Under the pieces are notes generated by a model. It was not told the DNA's origin and ran no database searches. It was given only the letters and a program-made list of their open reading frames with translations. A stretch of DNA of 64,000 nucleotides from Phaeodactylibacter luteus (GTDB taxonomy: Bacteria; Bacteroidota; Bacteroidia; Chitinophagales; Saprospiraceae): assembly GCF_007993045.1 (NCBI RefSeq), contig NZ_VOOR01000008.1, forward strand, positions 99,449 through 163,448. Direction: 5' to 3'. Shown one piece after another: positions 17,146 through 26,165 of the stretch. Positions within the stretch are counted from its first letter, which is position 1, and each line of letters opens with the position of its first letter. A program made the position numbers and the translations under genes.

Positions 17146-17967
17146 TTAACCCGCTTGGGACCAAGCAGCTGCAGCCCGCTGCGGCTCGTAATTCCTGATT
17201 TCGCGTACAATGCCATCGTTGGCTTGTGGTGCAAACAGTGACGCCATCCCCTGCCGGTCATCCTGCAGCTCTACATCGAGCTCTCGGGCAAACTGCTTGG
17301 CCAGATCACCTACCGCCTGCGCGAAAGGCGCCGGCTTGCCCATGGCCATGAAATAGTCGATCATGCCCGTGCGGATCAATTCGTGCCGGTCCAGCTGCAG
17401 CAGCATCTGACGCTGTGTCTGCCCGGCAGGAGAATGGCCTATAGCCAAGAGCTTCTTACGTAGCCCTGCTGCAGAATACCCCATGACCTGAGCGCGGTAC
17501 TTCCACCAATTGGCGGTTTGCCCGCCATTCCGCTTTTCGTATACCTTGAGGTGCTGCTGTTCTGCCGCTTCCTGACAGGAGAGCATGCTCATCGCCTTTG
17601 TCAGTTCTAAGATTTTCAAAATCTGCGCATTTGACCATTGCGCCGCACCGCCTTCTTCCTGCTCCTGATGCAATAGCCATTTGGCATATTTGAGCTTGAC
17701 TTTGCTTTTGGAATTCAGGGTGATCAGCCGGGCCAGCTCAAGGCTGAGGTAATAGTCCTTGAGCAAATTGGGGCCAACTGCTTTGCGCGGGGCAAAGTCC
17801 CGCAGCTTCTCTGGCCTGCGGATGTCATCCCGGAATGCATACACTTCGGTAATCCAGCGCTTCACGTTCGTTGCATAGTGATGGTCGGTGAGCTGCAGCG
17901 CCTGATGCAGGCCCGTGGCGGCGACTACCCTTGTCCCTTTCTTGCTGACGTATACCTGAAGTTCCAT
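17146..17967 (-). CDS. AntA/AntB-like (antirepressor-fold) protein
   Basis: 273 residues, no signal or membrane segment. The first about 100 residues follow the AntA/AntB pattern: start YVSKKGTRVVAATGLHQALQ, then WI-type helix VKRWITEVYAF, DFAPRK, and KDYYLSLELARLIT (compare the phage pattern DYHLTLDMAKELA). The rest is helical and charged and unlike phage C-terminal KilA-C domains I can recall. No phage genes surround it, so it may be a chromosomal regulator using a phage-derived domain. Its upstream region is dense in inverted repeats, suggesting self-regulation (inference). Confidence 0.6.
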   Translation of the reverse strand: MELQVYVSKKGTRVVAATGLHQALQLTDHHYATNVKRWITEVYAFRDDIRRPEKLRDFAPRKAVGPNLLKDYYLSLELARLITLNSKSKVKLKYAKWLLHQEQEEGGAAQWSNAQILKILELTKAMSMLSCQEAAEQQHLKVYEKRNGGQTANWWKYRAQVMGYSAAGLRKKLLAIGHSPAGQTQRQMLLQLDRHELIRTGMIDYFMAMGKPAPFAQAVGDLAKQFARELDVELQDDRQGMASLFAPQANDGIVREIRNYEPQRAAAAWSQAG

Positions 17968-18004
17968 AAGCTACAATTGGTATTGTGATGCAACAAAAAT
18001 GCAC

Positions 18005-18171
18005 AAAATGTTTTTTAAAATCAAGTAATAAAACATTTTATGCATAAAACAGGGGGCTGTTTATCAGTTGTTTACCTCCTAACCTGATTTTTAATCATTT
18101 GATAAACAGGGGTTTATGTTATTTGATTATAAAAAGGCTGTTTGTATGTTTTTTGATTAAAAAAATGTTTT
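18005..18171. promoter_or_regulatory. Inverted-repeat operator-like region between the AntA-like gene and the 18281 gene
   Basis: The AT-rich intergenic region 17968-18280 contains AAAATGTTTT (18005-18014), AAAACATTTT (18030-18039) and AAAATGTTTT again (18162-18171), plus CTGTTTATCA (18057-18066) facing TGATAAACAG (18100-18109), and several TTGATTA/TTTGATAA words. TATCTTTA at 18176-18183 is one base off the -7 consensus for the forward gene. The pattern suggests binding sites for a dimeric regulator; which protein is unknown. Confidence 0.45.
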
Positions 18172-18280
18172 GCGCTATCTTTATACCCCTGATTGAAATC
18201 ACCTTGCCGCCCTGATTAAAATCATCAGCTTGCCTCCTATAATGCCGGTACTTTTGGAATACAAAACAATACCGGCCACC

Positions 18281-19048
18281 ATGAAAGCGATACGGACCAT
18301 ACCTTTAGCCTTGCTGCTCGCCGCAGCCATCCTGCTTACCGGGGGGCGCCGCATTGACCTCCGCCCTGCGATGGCACAGTTTGATCAAGCCTTGATACCA
18401 GCTATGGATTACGCCATGCAAGGCAATAGCGATCAGGCGAAGAAAGCTGTGTTCTTCCTAGAGCACCGTTGGCAACGTTTGCGGGGGCAACTGCAAGGGC
18501 GTTTCCCCGCTGAGGAGCCGCAGCTCTGCCGCATAGACGAATGGCTGGCCGATGCCTATTATGCCATAGATGCCAACTGCCCCTACCTGGCGGCCAATCA
18601 AATGGAGCACGCCAAGTACGAGCTCATGGTCCTCAGGGGGCTTTACGATATCCCTTATTACCTCGATGGGCTTTACGATTTCCAGGGTGGCTTGGAAGTG
18701 CTTGCAGAGGCCGCCTGCGATGAACAGCTCTGCCTGATGGAATGGGGGGAAGTAGAACACCTCGCCCTTGGGCTGCAGCGCGAGTGGCGGCAGCTGATGC
18801 TTGGGCCTGAAGACCCCGCAGTCTATGGCTTTGACAAGGAAGGCCTCGCGCAGCTGCGATTTGAGCAGCGGCAGGTAGCCGAAGCCCTACAAACCTTCCT
18901 GCAGGCCACCGCTCAAGGCAGTAGGGCGCATATAGAAGGCCCCGCCCGTCAGCTCCAAGCGGAGTTCATGGATGTCCTCCGAAAGTTCGGGGACTACCGG
19001 GGCACGCAGAGCTTTTTTGCCGGGCAAGGCGCCACAGAGGTTTTTTAA
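18281..19048 (+). CDS. Hypothetical secreted helical protein
   Basis: 255 residues from the ATG at 18281; the longer frame from 18230 adds a hydrophilic leader before the signal sequence. MKAIRTIPLALLLAAAILL is a signal peptide or anchor. The mature part is mainly amphipathic helix with scattered Cys (LCRIDEWLADAYYAIDANC, EAACDEQLCLMEW), reminiscent of small four-helix periplasmic proteins, but no haem motif (CxxCH) is present. It is followed by two CBS genes on the same strand and may share their transcript. Confidence 0.65.
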   Translation: MKAIRTIPLALLLAAAILLTGGRRIDLRPAMAQFDQALIPAMDYAMQGNSDQAKKAVFFLEHRWQRLRGQLQGRFPAEEPQLCRIDEWLADAYYAIDANCPYLAANQMEHAKYELMVLRGLYDIPYYLDGLYDFQGGLEVLAEAACDEQLCLMEWGEVEHLALGLQREWRQLMLGPEDPAVYGFDKEGLAQLRFEQRQVAEALQTFLQATAQGSRAHIEGPARQLQAEFMDVLRKFGDYRGTQSFFAGQGATEVF

Positions 19049-19133
19049 CCCTTCCTGGCCTGGGAGCCCAAAGCAATACCTTTTTAGCGAAAGCTGATTC
19101 ACCGCAGCACACAGCTGCTCAAACCTCGCCATT

Positions 19134-19589
19134 ATGAAACCGGACACCATCATCAGAAACATCATGACCACCGACCTGGTGACCGTTCGCCCGGACCAGC
19201 CCGTGAAGTTCGTACAGGACTTGTTCCGCGAAAATGACTTCCACCACCTACCGGTCACTATGCCCGGAGGGCAGCTGGCCGGCATCATCAGCAAAGAGGA
19301 TGTGTTCAAGCTGGCCTATGTCCTTTCCTTGCAGACCACCGGCCGCACCTATTCCGAAAAAGAATATACTGCCTTGAAGGCTGCCGATATCATGACCCGC
19401 TACCCCGTTACCCTTGACCCCGACGATACCGTGGGGCTCGCTGCCGACATCTTCTTGGCTAATAAATTCCATGCGCTACCCATTGTAGAAGACAACGAGC
19501 TCATCGGGCTCATCACCACCCACGATCTGCTCGCATTCAGCTTTGGAGAAGCCGAGCCTGCAAAAACGGAAGCTGCATTTGAAGAGTAG
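19134..19589 (+). CDS. Stand-alone CBS-domain pair protein (1 of 2)
   Basis: 151 residues made almost only of two CBS motifs: IMTTDLVTVRPDQPVKFV ... HHLPVTMPGGQLAGIISKED and IMTRYPVTLDPDDTV ... FHALPIVEDNELIGLITTHD. CBS pairs (Bateman modules) bind adenine nucleotides and regulate partner proteins. No other domain is fused, so it would act in trans. It is a clear paralogue of the next gene. Confidence 0.9.
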   Translation: MKPDTIIRNIMTTDLVTVRPDQPVKFVQDLFRENDFHHLPVTMPGGQLAGIISKEDVFKLAYVLSLQTTGRTYSEKEYTALKAADIMTRYPVTLDPDDTVGLAADIFLANKFHALPIVEDNELIGLITTHDLLAFSFGEAEPAKTEAAFEE

Positions 19590-19627
19590 CGCTGCCTTTA
19601 TCCCCTTAACCCGAAAATGCCTCCGCC

Positions 19628-20074
19628 ATGAAAGATAGAACCATCACCGTAGCTCAGATCATGAGCACCCCTGTTATTACCGTCAGCCCCTCCGATACGA
19701 TGGACGAGGTGCAGGCCATCTTCCGGAAAAACAACATTCACCATATCCCTGTCGTAGAGCAGGAGAAAGTCGTCGGCATCATCAGCCAATCAGATTACCT
19801 GCGGCTGCAGCACGGCTTCACCCTGTTCAAGACCCGGCACAGCGAGACCTACAACGATGCCATTATGCGCTCCTTGCTAGTGGGAGAGGTCATGACCCGG
19901 CAAGTAGCTACGCTCGCCCCGGACGACAGCCTCGAAATGGCAGCTGGCTTTTTCCGCGAAAACCTATTTCACGCCCTGCCGGTGGTAGACAAAGGCCGCC
20001 TCATTGGCATCCTTACCACCTACGATATGCTCACTTACGCCTACTCTGCCCCCTTCTTGATCGAAGACCGGTAG
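19628..20074 (+). CDS. Stand-alone CBS-domain pair protein (2 of 2)
   Basis: 148 residues with the same two-CBS layout: IMSTPVITVSPSDTMDEV ... IHHIPVVEQEKVVGIISQSD and VMTRQVATLAPDDSLEMA ... FHALPVVDKGRLIGILTTYD. It starts 38 bp after its paralogue; the pair is best explained by tandem duplication and may form heterodimers (inference). Confidence 0.9.
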   Translation: MKDRTITVAQIMSTPVITVSPSDTMDEVQAIFRKNNIHHIPVVEQEKVVGIISQSDYLRLQHGFTLFKTRHSETYNDAIMRSLLVGEVMTRQVATLAPDDSLEMAAGFFRENLFHALPVVDKGRLIGILTTYDMLTYAYSAPFLIEDR

Positions 20075-20139
20075 TGGGCCCGGGCGCATGCTGCCCCACT
20101 GAGCACTTGTTTGGAGAAAGATTTAAGGATTTTGGCTTA

Positions 20140-20177
20140 AGCCAGCCATCTGTGCGGTTTGCGGCAGGTGGCTGGCT
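20140..20177 (+). terminator. Hairpin after the CBS genes
   Basis: AGCCAGCCA (20140-20148) pairs perfectly with TGGCTGGCT (20169-20177), extended by CTG/CAG. No U run follows, so termination is only probable. Confidence 0.45.
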
Positions 20178-20209
20178 ATTGCTATGCCGGCAAGTACAAA
20201 TGGTATAGG

Positions 20210-20325
20210 GCGCCCCCCGCCGCTCTGCTGCAGCCCCGGTGGCGGGGCGCTACGCTACGCAGCTTTCGGCCCTTCGGGCTGCAGGCTGTGCCTGCACTGC
20301 TCCGCATCGCTGGCGCGGCACGCTG
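20210..20325 (-). repeat. R1-like GC-rich repeat, copy h (reverse, strongly diverged)
   Basis: Contains ggggcgctacgct, tcggcccttcgggct and tccgcatcgct in the order seen in R1 copy g, but most of the rest differs. Membership of the R1 family is likely, not certain. Nothing else is visible between 20178 and 20391. Confidence 0.4.
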
Positions 20326-20391
20326 TGCAGGGTTTAGCAAAGGAGTAGCTGTAGCATTGGCCTCCCTGCCCAGCCGGGTATGCCTTTGGGC

Positions 20392-21501
20392 TCAGTTTGG
20401 GCCTGTTTTGCCGCTGTGCTCCGATTGTAGCAGCGCTTTCATCTCCCGCAGTATTGCCTGCCCCCGGTCAGAGTATTTTTCCATCCGGTAGTTGTCGCGC
20501 CCACTCTGCTGAAGCACAAGGATTACAAAGTTGTCAGCCAAGATTTCATCTGGGTGGATGATGTAATGGGTATTGTCGCCAATCTGCCGGTTGAAGCCAG
20601 GTGATGCCTGCGGAGACAGGGGCAATTCCTCAACGGTTAGGTGCCCATCCATCTCCAGAAGGGGGAAAAGCCTGAATGTTAAGTAGCTCAGATAGGGGCG
20701 CTGAGGTGCCCAGCCAGCGGTGTCAGCCTGTAAAAGCGGCAGATAAGCCTTGCCGTCCTCCAGCCTGATCGCATGGCTGAGCTCAAAGCCGTCTGGGTTG
20801 AGCAGGAGGCTGCTGGCCAGGGCCCTTCCCAATTGTACTGGCTTTTGTACCGGCTCAAAGCCAATAATCCGGTAAAGCGAGTCCCGCTGAGCAGGGTGGT
20901 AGCGCGAGTAGATGTGGAAAAGCTCGTGGATAAGGACCGGCAGAAGGGAGCGGTTGTCGTCGAACAGCTCCTGTTCCGGCACAAAAATGGTACGCCCCCT
21001 GGTGAAGTATACGCTAGTGCCATAGGCTTCCCCTTTTATTTTTGCCAGCCGAATGGTATCTGTAAACAAGCCGGGCAACGCTTGGCCTACCAATTCTAAA
21101 GCCTCCTCCATCAGTTGTTGGATGAGGCGGGCCTCTTCTGGGGCAAAGGCCAAGGGCTCCCGGGCAAGGTGCTGTCGATACTTGGGCAGCAGGGCATCCC
21201 TTTCCGTTGCTTCATAGGGGGGCAAGCCTATTTGCAAGGCCATATCCACCGCAGAAATCTGGCGGAAAAAATGGCCAATGGTATCATCCAAGATGAGCTT
21301 TTGCCCTTGCTCAGGCGTGGCGAGCTGTACCTTGAGCGGCGGGCCAGCTGTACACCCTGCGGCTAGCAGCGCCAGCACGAATATCCAATGTGTGTCCGTC
21401 CTAGGGGGCCGCTTCAGCAAAGCCAAGCCACCAAAGCGGCACAGCGCTAAAGCGGGAGCCATTTGTGCCAAGCGCACTATTATCCTTAGAGGCAGCGTCA
21501 T
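20392..21501 (-). CDS. Putative gluzincin-type metallopeptidase lipoprotein
   Basis: Up to 369 residues. A lipoprotein signal (WIFVLALLAAGC) is preceded by about 36 odd residues, so the true start may be a downstream TTG/GTG near 21400; no ATG is available there. The zinc motif HELFH lies about residue 191 and a possible third ligand is the Glu in HPDEILADNF (about 318), the arrangement of Glu-zincins. A family name cannot be given. It is probably periplasmic or outer-membrane anchored. Confidence 0.7.
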   Translation of the reverse strand: MTLPLRIIVRLAQMAPALALCRFGGLALLKRPPRTDTHWIFVLALLAAGCTAGPPLKVQLATPEQGQKLILDDTIGHFFRQISAVDMALQIGLPPYEATERDALLPKYRQHLAREPLAFAPEEARLIQQLMEEALELVGQALPGLFTDTIRLAKIKGEAYGTSVYFTRGRTIFVPEQELFDDNRSLLPVLIHELFHIYSRYHPAQRDSLYRIIGFEPVQKPVQLGRALASSLLLNPDGFELSHAIRLEDGKAYLPLLQADTAGWAPQRPYLSYLTFRLFPLLEMDGHLTVEELPLSPQASPGFNRQIGDNTHYIIHPDEILADNFVILVLQQSGRDNYRMEKYSDRGQAILREMKALLQSEHSGKTGPN

Positions 21502-21633
21502 ACAGTATGATCTGGAGGTTGTCTACACAAGGTGAGGGCTAAAAGCATGCGTGGAATTGGTTCTTGTTGCAAATCAATGCTTTATGGACCCAGCTTCCTC
21601 GCTGAATTTTCATTTAGCCCGCTATGCTCAAAT

Positions 21634-21849
21634 GGGCGTGAACTCAAATGTCGCAGGCGTTTATGCTTTTCTGGCTTTAGGCTGGCATTGGCCTAGCGCT
21701 GCGAAGGGGTGGCAAGCCCGGCAGGGCCGAGCGGATAGCGAGCCCCGTAGCATAGCGGCACCTGCCCACTGGCCCTCTCCTTGCGGCAGGGGCAGGCCCC
21801 TATCCTTGCGGAGGGGGCGGGCCAAAAAAAGACAATCTGGTTTGCGCCC
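21634..21849 (+). mobile_element. R1 repeat, copy b (full length, 8-bp target duplication)
   Basis: 216 bp from GGGCGTGAACTCAAATGTCG to TTTGCGCCC. The ends are imperfect inverted repeats (14 of 20 bases). Direct repeats GCTCAAAT lie exactly outside both ends (21626-21633 and 21850-21857), the mark of transposition. No open frame for a transposase: a non-autonomous (MITE-like) element. It occupies most of the gap between the gluzincin and AraC genes. Confidence 0.85.
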
Positions 21850-21982
21850 GCTCAAATGTAGTGAATTCGCTACACCCTGCCGGCAACAATGGCACGGCAG
21901 GTAGGTAGAAGTCCTTTATTTTCAAAATGGGACCGCTTCGGGCAAGCGCTAAAGATACGAAGATAGGTATGGTACAGCAGGG

Positions 21983-22900
21983 TTAGCAGTGCTCCCGGTA
22001 ATGAGAGGGCGCCATGCCATAGGCCCGTTTGAAAGCTTTGGTGAACGACCGGCGGTCAGAAAAGCCAAGGTCTTGGGCTATGTTTTCCAAGTTGCCGCCC
22101 TGTAGTACGAGCTCCCGGGCTTGCGCCAGCCTCATCTCCAACACCTGTTGATAAGGCGTGATGTTGAATGCCTGTTTGTAAGAGCGCAGCAGGTGGTACT
22201 TGGAGAGCATCGCCACCCGTGACAGCTCCTCCAGTTGAATATCCTGCCGATAGTGGTCGAAGATATAGGTGCGGGCAATACAAAGGCGGCGGTAGAGCTC
22301 CTCCCGTGTAGACTTCCTGCTGCAGGCGATGCCCTGCATTTCTGTCTGTATTTTCCAGTGGCTCCTGAGCAGCACTGTAGCCGTATCAAAAAACACCCGA
22401 TTGAAGTCTATGCCTTCACCGCTTGCCATACGCGGGCGTAGCCATTCGAGGTACTGGCCCAGCTCGTTTTCTGAAGTCCGGTAGATTTTTTCCCAAAAGG
22501 ACGGCTCGGCTTCGGCAGAGGCATCCGGCAGGTCTAGCAGGCTTTCTTCGGTGCGCAAGAGCAGTGCAGCTGCTTCCTGTATGACAGGCTGGCCAAGGTA
22601 AAGGCAGAAGCCTTCCACGGGCGTAGGGCTTTTCAGGTAGCAGTCGAAAGCCTGATGCCTATTGACGAGCAGGTACTCGTTGGGGCCTATGCTATGGCGC
22701 TGCCCATCAATGAAAAAGTGCTCTTCGCCTATATGGCCCAGTTTGATGGACAAGCCGGAGTCCGGCACGTGCTTTTCGAAAACTTGGGTACGGGAGTGGA
22801 TGATCAGGTCCTCGAAGTCGAGGTTGAAAGCGCTCAATTGCTCAGAAACCCGGATTAGCCGTTGTGGAGTATGGAAAGTGCTGCCTGCGAGTACGGTCAT
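21983..22900 (-). CDS. AraC family transcriptional regulator
   Basis: 305 residues. The C-terminal about 100 residues hold the two helix-turn-helix motifs of the family: LEELSRVAMLSKYHLLRSYKQ and IAQDLGFSDRRSFTKAFKRAYG ending PSHYREHC. The N-terminal about 190 residues are a cupin-like sensor region (GLSIKLGHIGEEHFFIDG). Ligand and targets are unknown; no catabolic operon is next to it except the amylase gene downstream on the same strand. Confidence 0.92.
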   Translation of the reverse strand: MTVLAGSTFHTPQRLIRVSEQLSAFNLDFEDLIIHSRTQVFEKHVPDSGLSIKLGHIGEEHFFIDGQRHSIGPNEYLLVNRHQAFDCYLKSPTPVEGFCLYLGQPVIQEAAALLLRTEESLLDLPDASAEAEPSFWEKIYRTSENELGQYLEWLRPRMASGEGIDFNRVFFDTATVLLRSHWKIQTEMQGIACSRKSTREELYRRLCIARTYIFDHYRQDIQLEELSRVAMLSKYHLLRSYKQAFNITPYQQVLEMRLAQARELVLQGGNLENIAQDLGFSDRRSFTKAFKRAYGMAPSHYREHC

Positions 22901-23113
22901 TGCTAACTGCTTTTAGGTATACAATTGCCCATTTGCAGGGCCGCTGCAACAGGCAAAGCATAAATAAACAGATGATGGGCAATGATGAGGCAAGCGTGGC
23001 GGGCTTGCCTGGCAATTTGGCGGTTAAGCGCAAATTGCTCTGTAAATATGGCAAAAATCGGCAAACCCGCGCAGGATAATCTATTAAACGCTTGTTTTGC
23101 TCGATGAAAAATG

Positions 23114-23146
23114 GCGGGCAAAGGGCTTGGAGCACCCTTTGCCCGC
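23114..23146 (-). terminator. Intrinsic terminator after the amylase gene
   Basis: Perfect 12-bp stem GCGGGCAAAGGG (23114-23125) / CCCTTTGCCCGC (23135-23146). On the reverse strand it is followed by CAUUUUUCAU. It lies 8 bp past the stop of the GH13 gene. Confidence 0.8.
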
Positions 23147-23153
23147 TATTGGG

Positions 23154-25970
23154 CTACCGGACAATAAGTTTGGCCGACTGAGCCTGCAGGCCTGCGGTCA
23201 GCCTTACGATGTAGAGCCCCTGAGGGAGCGATAGGGGAAGCTGGCTGATGTGCCAGCCGGAAGGCTGCTGGCCCAGTTCGACAGCCTGCAGCTGCTGCCC
23301 TTGAAGGTTGTAGACTTCCGCCCTTACGGCAGCTGCACTTGTCAGGTCATAGCTTAGCCATACTTCGTTTTGGGCAGGGTTGGGCGATAGGCGGAGCCCC
23401 AGCCCGGATGCGGCTTCCGCTTCCGCTGTGCTGACCGGCGTCTCCAGAGGGGAAGTCGTATAAAGGCGGTATTCGCCGGGCTCTAGCGGCAGCAGCTGGT
23501 TGGGCGTTAAAACCTGTAGGCTATCGCCAGTAAAATATTCATACCACCAGCCGGTCTGCGTGAAAGCTTGGGGTACGCTGCCAGCTGTCATGCCAAAATT
23601 GGCGACGGCCACGGCACGATCCCCCTCGTGCTCCAATTGGATTTTTTTGGCGCTCCCATTGAGCTCATAGGTGAGCGCTCCAGACTGGAAAATCTCATTG
23701 CTACGGGTCAGGAGGATGATTTCGCTCATCCGTTCATAAAGGTGGCGGCGGGCTTCCTCCTCCAGGTAATCCCAGCGGATAGGCTTGGGCCCTGTCCGGC
23801 AATCTTCATTGATGCTGCCGTCCTCACAGTAGTTGATAGAGAAATCGTAGCCCTGCTCTCCAAACTGCCACAGCATCTTAGGGCCAGGGATGGTGTAAAA
23901 CATCAGGGCGCCGGCTTCTACCCGAGACAAGGCGGTCTCCAGCTCCCGTACGTTGTAACCGCCTTGCATATTCCCAAATTCCAAGGCTTCGTACATCAGG
24001 CGCTCCTCATCATGGCTTTCCATAAAAGAGACTAGCCCCGGCGTTTCCCAGCCCCTCTCGAGGTAGGAAGCCCCGCCAAGGTTGGAGCCGAAGCCGAGCA
24101 CTGCGTTTTTGTACTGAGGCTGCATATTGTTCCACATCAGCATCCCTTCCCCATATTCAGCCATTTCCAGCTCCTCTTCCCAAGAGCCGAAGTGCTCCAT
24201 GATGGCATAGGCCCCGGGCGTAGTGTTCCATACTTCATCTGCATAATCTTTCAGGATGACCAGGCGGGAAGCATCGTAGGCGCTCCAAGCGCCTACATCT
24301 GTATTTTCTACTTGTGTGAACCCTTTGGACAAATCAAAGCGGAAACCGTCCAGTTTCATCTCCTCCAGCCAGTACCGTATGGTACGCTTGACAAACTCCC
24401 GGGTGGCCAGGCTTTCGTGGTTGAAGTCGTATCCTACATTGAAGGGGTGCTTGGGCGTTACATTGAGCCAGGGGTTGTCTGCTGCTGGGCGGAAGTTGTT
24501 CTCATCCCAATAAAGCTGGGCCAGGGGGCTTTGGCTGAAAGCATGGTTGTAGACTACGTCTAGGATGACGGCTATGCCCCGGGCATGGCAAGCATCTACC
24601 AGCCTTTTGAATTCATAAATTGGGCCGTAGTATTTGTCGAGCGCCATGTGGAAAGAAGGGTTGTACCCCCAGCTGATGTTCCCCTCGAATTCGTTGACGG
24701 GCATCAGCTCTATGGCGTTGATGCCGAGCCGAGACAGGTAGTCCAGGGTGTCAATAAGGTCGGTATAGCTGTGGCTGGCGAGGAAGTCGCGCACTAAGAG
24801 CTCGTAAATGACCAAGCGCTCCTTGGCGGGGCGCTGAAAATCTTCCACCTGCCAGTCGTACTCGGCTACCTGCGGGTCCACCAAGCTCACAATGCCCTGT
24901 GCGTTATCGGGGTAAGCAGGCAGGTTGGGGTAAACTTCCTCACCTATGAAAGGGTCGTTGCCAGGGTCGAGCACTACGGTGCTGTAGGGGTCTGCCACCC
25001 GGATTTCTCCATCTACCAGGTATTGAAAAGTGTGAGGCCCTTCTTCGTCCAGCCCCGGAATTTCAATCCACCAATGGCCACTTGGGGAGGGCGTCATCTG
25101 GTATTCCGTCAAAGGCCGGTAGCTGTTGAAACTGCCCAGTACAAAAATGTGGGATTTGTCTGGGGCGAAGAGGTTGAGCTGTAGGGTGCCTTCTGAAAAA
25201 GTAATGCCCGGCTCCAGCCCGGCCGGCACATCCATTGCGGGGAGGTCTAGTGGAACAGCGTAGGCAAATTCCAGCACGACCACGTCCTCATCGTTGGCCA
25301 CGGTAATTTCAACCAAGTGGGTGCCTTCCCCTCCGGCGGTCAAGTCGTATTCAAGCAGGCTGGTGACAGTGCTGATGAGCTCCTCCCCATTGTCGGTAAT
25401 GGTAATGCTGGCTTCTTCTGTGGCGGCAACCCTTACGGGAATGATAGAGCCAGACTGCGCTATGATGGCATTGCTCCCCGGCGATTGCAGGGCCGCATTG
25501 AAGCCTGTGCCGCCTTCTTCAAAAAGCTCCAGAAAGATATCGCCTCCGCCTTCAGCACGCCCGGTCTGACTCCCGGTCGCATTGCGGAATACAAAAGCCA
25601 TCTGCTCTATGGCTTCTCCCGCTGGTACATTGTAGTATTCCCGCACGGAAGGGCTGAAGGTGTACTGGTAAAGGTTGGCTTCGCCCGGAACGGGCTGCAT
25701 TTGCCAGGCTGCATTGGCCTGCCCCCAAGTCGTTGGCACATACCGCCAGTCTGACGGTGCTGTGCTTTGCTCTGTAATGACACCGGTGTGCAGGTAAACA
25801 TTACAGTTGCAGTCTTCTAGCCCGCCGTTGCCGGCTGCGGCATTAAAAAATAGGGTGACCTCGTCAGAGGCGGTAGGGAATGCTGGCTCGCTGTACACAA
25901 CCTGGGCGAGTGCCGGGCTGCTCCAGCCAAGGGCAAATGTCAAAAAGGTAAGCTGTAGGAATTTGAGCAT
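23154..25970 (-). CDS. Secreted GH13 alpha-amylase-family enzyme with T9SS sorting domain
   Basis: 938 residues from the ATG at 25970, where the signal peptide begins (MLKFLQLTFLTFALGWSSPALAQ). Order: an N-terminal beta domain (about 25-180), a linker Ig-like region, a CBM48-like domain (FAPDKSHIFVLGSFNSYRP), the GH13 barrel (about 400-780) and a C-terminal T9SS domain (LSPNPAQNEVWLSYDL ... LPQGLYIVRLTAG). GH13 regions I-IV are visible: DVVYNH, GFRFDLSKG (nucleophile Asp), AIMEHFG (acid Glu), FMESHDEE. It should cleave alpha-glucans outside the cell. No SusC/SusD pair is adjacent. Confidence 0.93.
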   Translation of the reverse strand: MLKFLQLTFLTFALGWSSPALAQVVYSEPAFPTASDEVTLFFNAAAGNGGLEDCNCNVYLHTGVITEQSTAPSDWRYVPTTWGQANAAWQMQPVPGEANLYQYTFSPSVREYYNVPAGEAIEQMAFVFRNATGSQTGRAEGGGDIFLELFEEGGTGFNAALQSPGSNAIIAQSGSIIPVRVAATEEASITITDNGEELISTVTSLLEYDLTAGGEGTHLVEITVANDEDVVVLEFAYAVPLDLPAMDVPAGLEPGITFSEGTLQLNLFAPDKSHIFVLGSFNSYRPLTEYQMTPSPSGHWWIEIPGLDEEGPHTFQYLVDGEIRVADPYSTVVLDPGNDPFIGEEVYPNLPAYPDNAQGIVSLVDPQVAEYDWQVEDFQRPAKERLVIYELLVRDFLASHSYTDLIDTLDYLSRLGINAIELMPVNEFEGNISWGYNPSFHMALDKYYGPIYEFKRLVDACHARGIAVILDVVYNHAFSQSPLAQLYWDENNFRPAADNPWLNVTPKHPFNVGYDFNHESLATREFVKRTIRYWLEEMKLDGFRFDLSKGFTQVENTDVGAWSAYDASRLVILKDYADEVWNTTPGAYAIMEHFGSWEEELEMAEYGEGMLMWNNMQPQYKNAVLGFGSNLGGASYLERGWETPGLVSFMESHDEERLMYEALEFGNMQGGYNVRELETALSRVEAGALMFYTIPGPKMLWQFGEQGYDFSINYCEDGSINEDCRTGPKPIRWDYLEEEARRHLYERMSEIILLTRSNEIFQSGALTYELNGSAKKIQLEHEGDRAVAVANFGMTAGSVPQAFTQTGWWYEYFTGDSLQVLTPNQLLPLEPGEYRLYTTSPLETPVSTAEAEAASGLGLRLSPNPAQNEVWLSYDLTSAAAVRAEVYNLQGQQLQAVELGQQPSGWHISQLPLSLPQGLYIVRLTAGLQAQSAKLIVR

Positions 25971-26023
25971 AATTGCTGGTTTTGAGAAGAGTATGGTTTG
26001 GGAAAGGGGCAAGCCCCGTCCAT

Positions 26024-26031
26024 CAAATTTA
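26024..26031 (-). promoter_or_regulatory. GH13 promoter -7 element (TAAATTTG, reverse strand)
   Basis: The complement of 26024-26031 matches TAnnTTTG, 53 bp before the ATG at 25970. Confidence 0.5.
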
Positions 26032-26165
26032 ATCAAATACCAGCAAGAAAAACGACGGGCTTTGGCAAAGTGTAGGGTAAAGGGTAGTGTTATTTTGAGT
26101 CAAAAGATTGTTTGTCAGTAATTTGTGGTTTTGGGCGGGGTTGTTTTTTTGGTGTAAGGAAGACA

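Noticed and set aside
17146..17967. Prophage remnant
   Set aside because: Only the AntA-like protein suggests a phage; there is no integrase, structural gene, or attachment repeat, and the neighbours are core genes.
21661..21855. Recurring small frames reading MLRGSLSARP at several sites
   Set aside because: They are translations of the reverse strand of R1 copies. The identical peptide at each copy reflects the DNA repeat, and ends differ freely.
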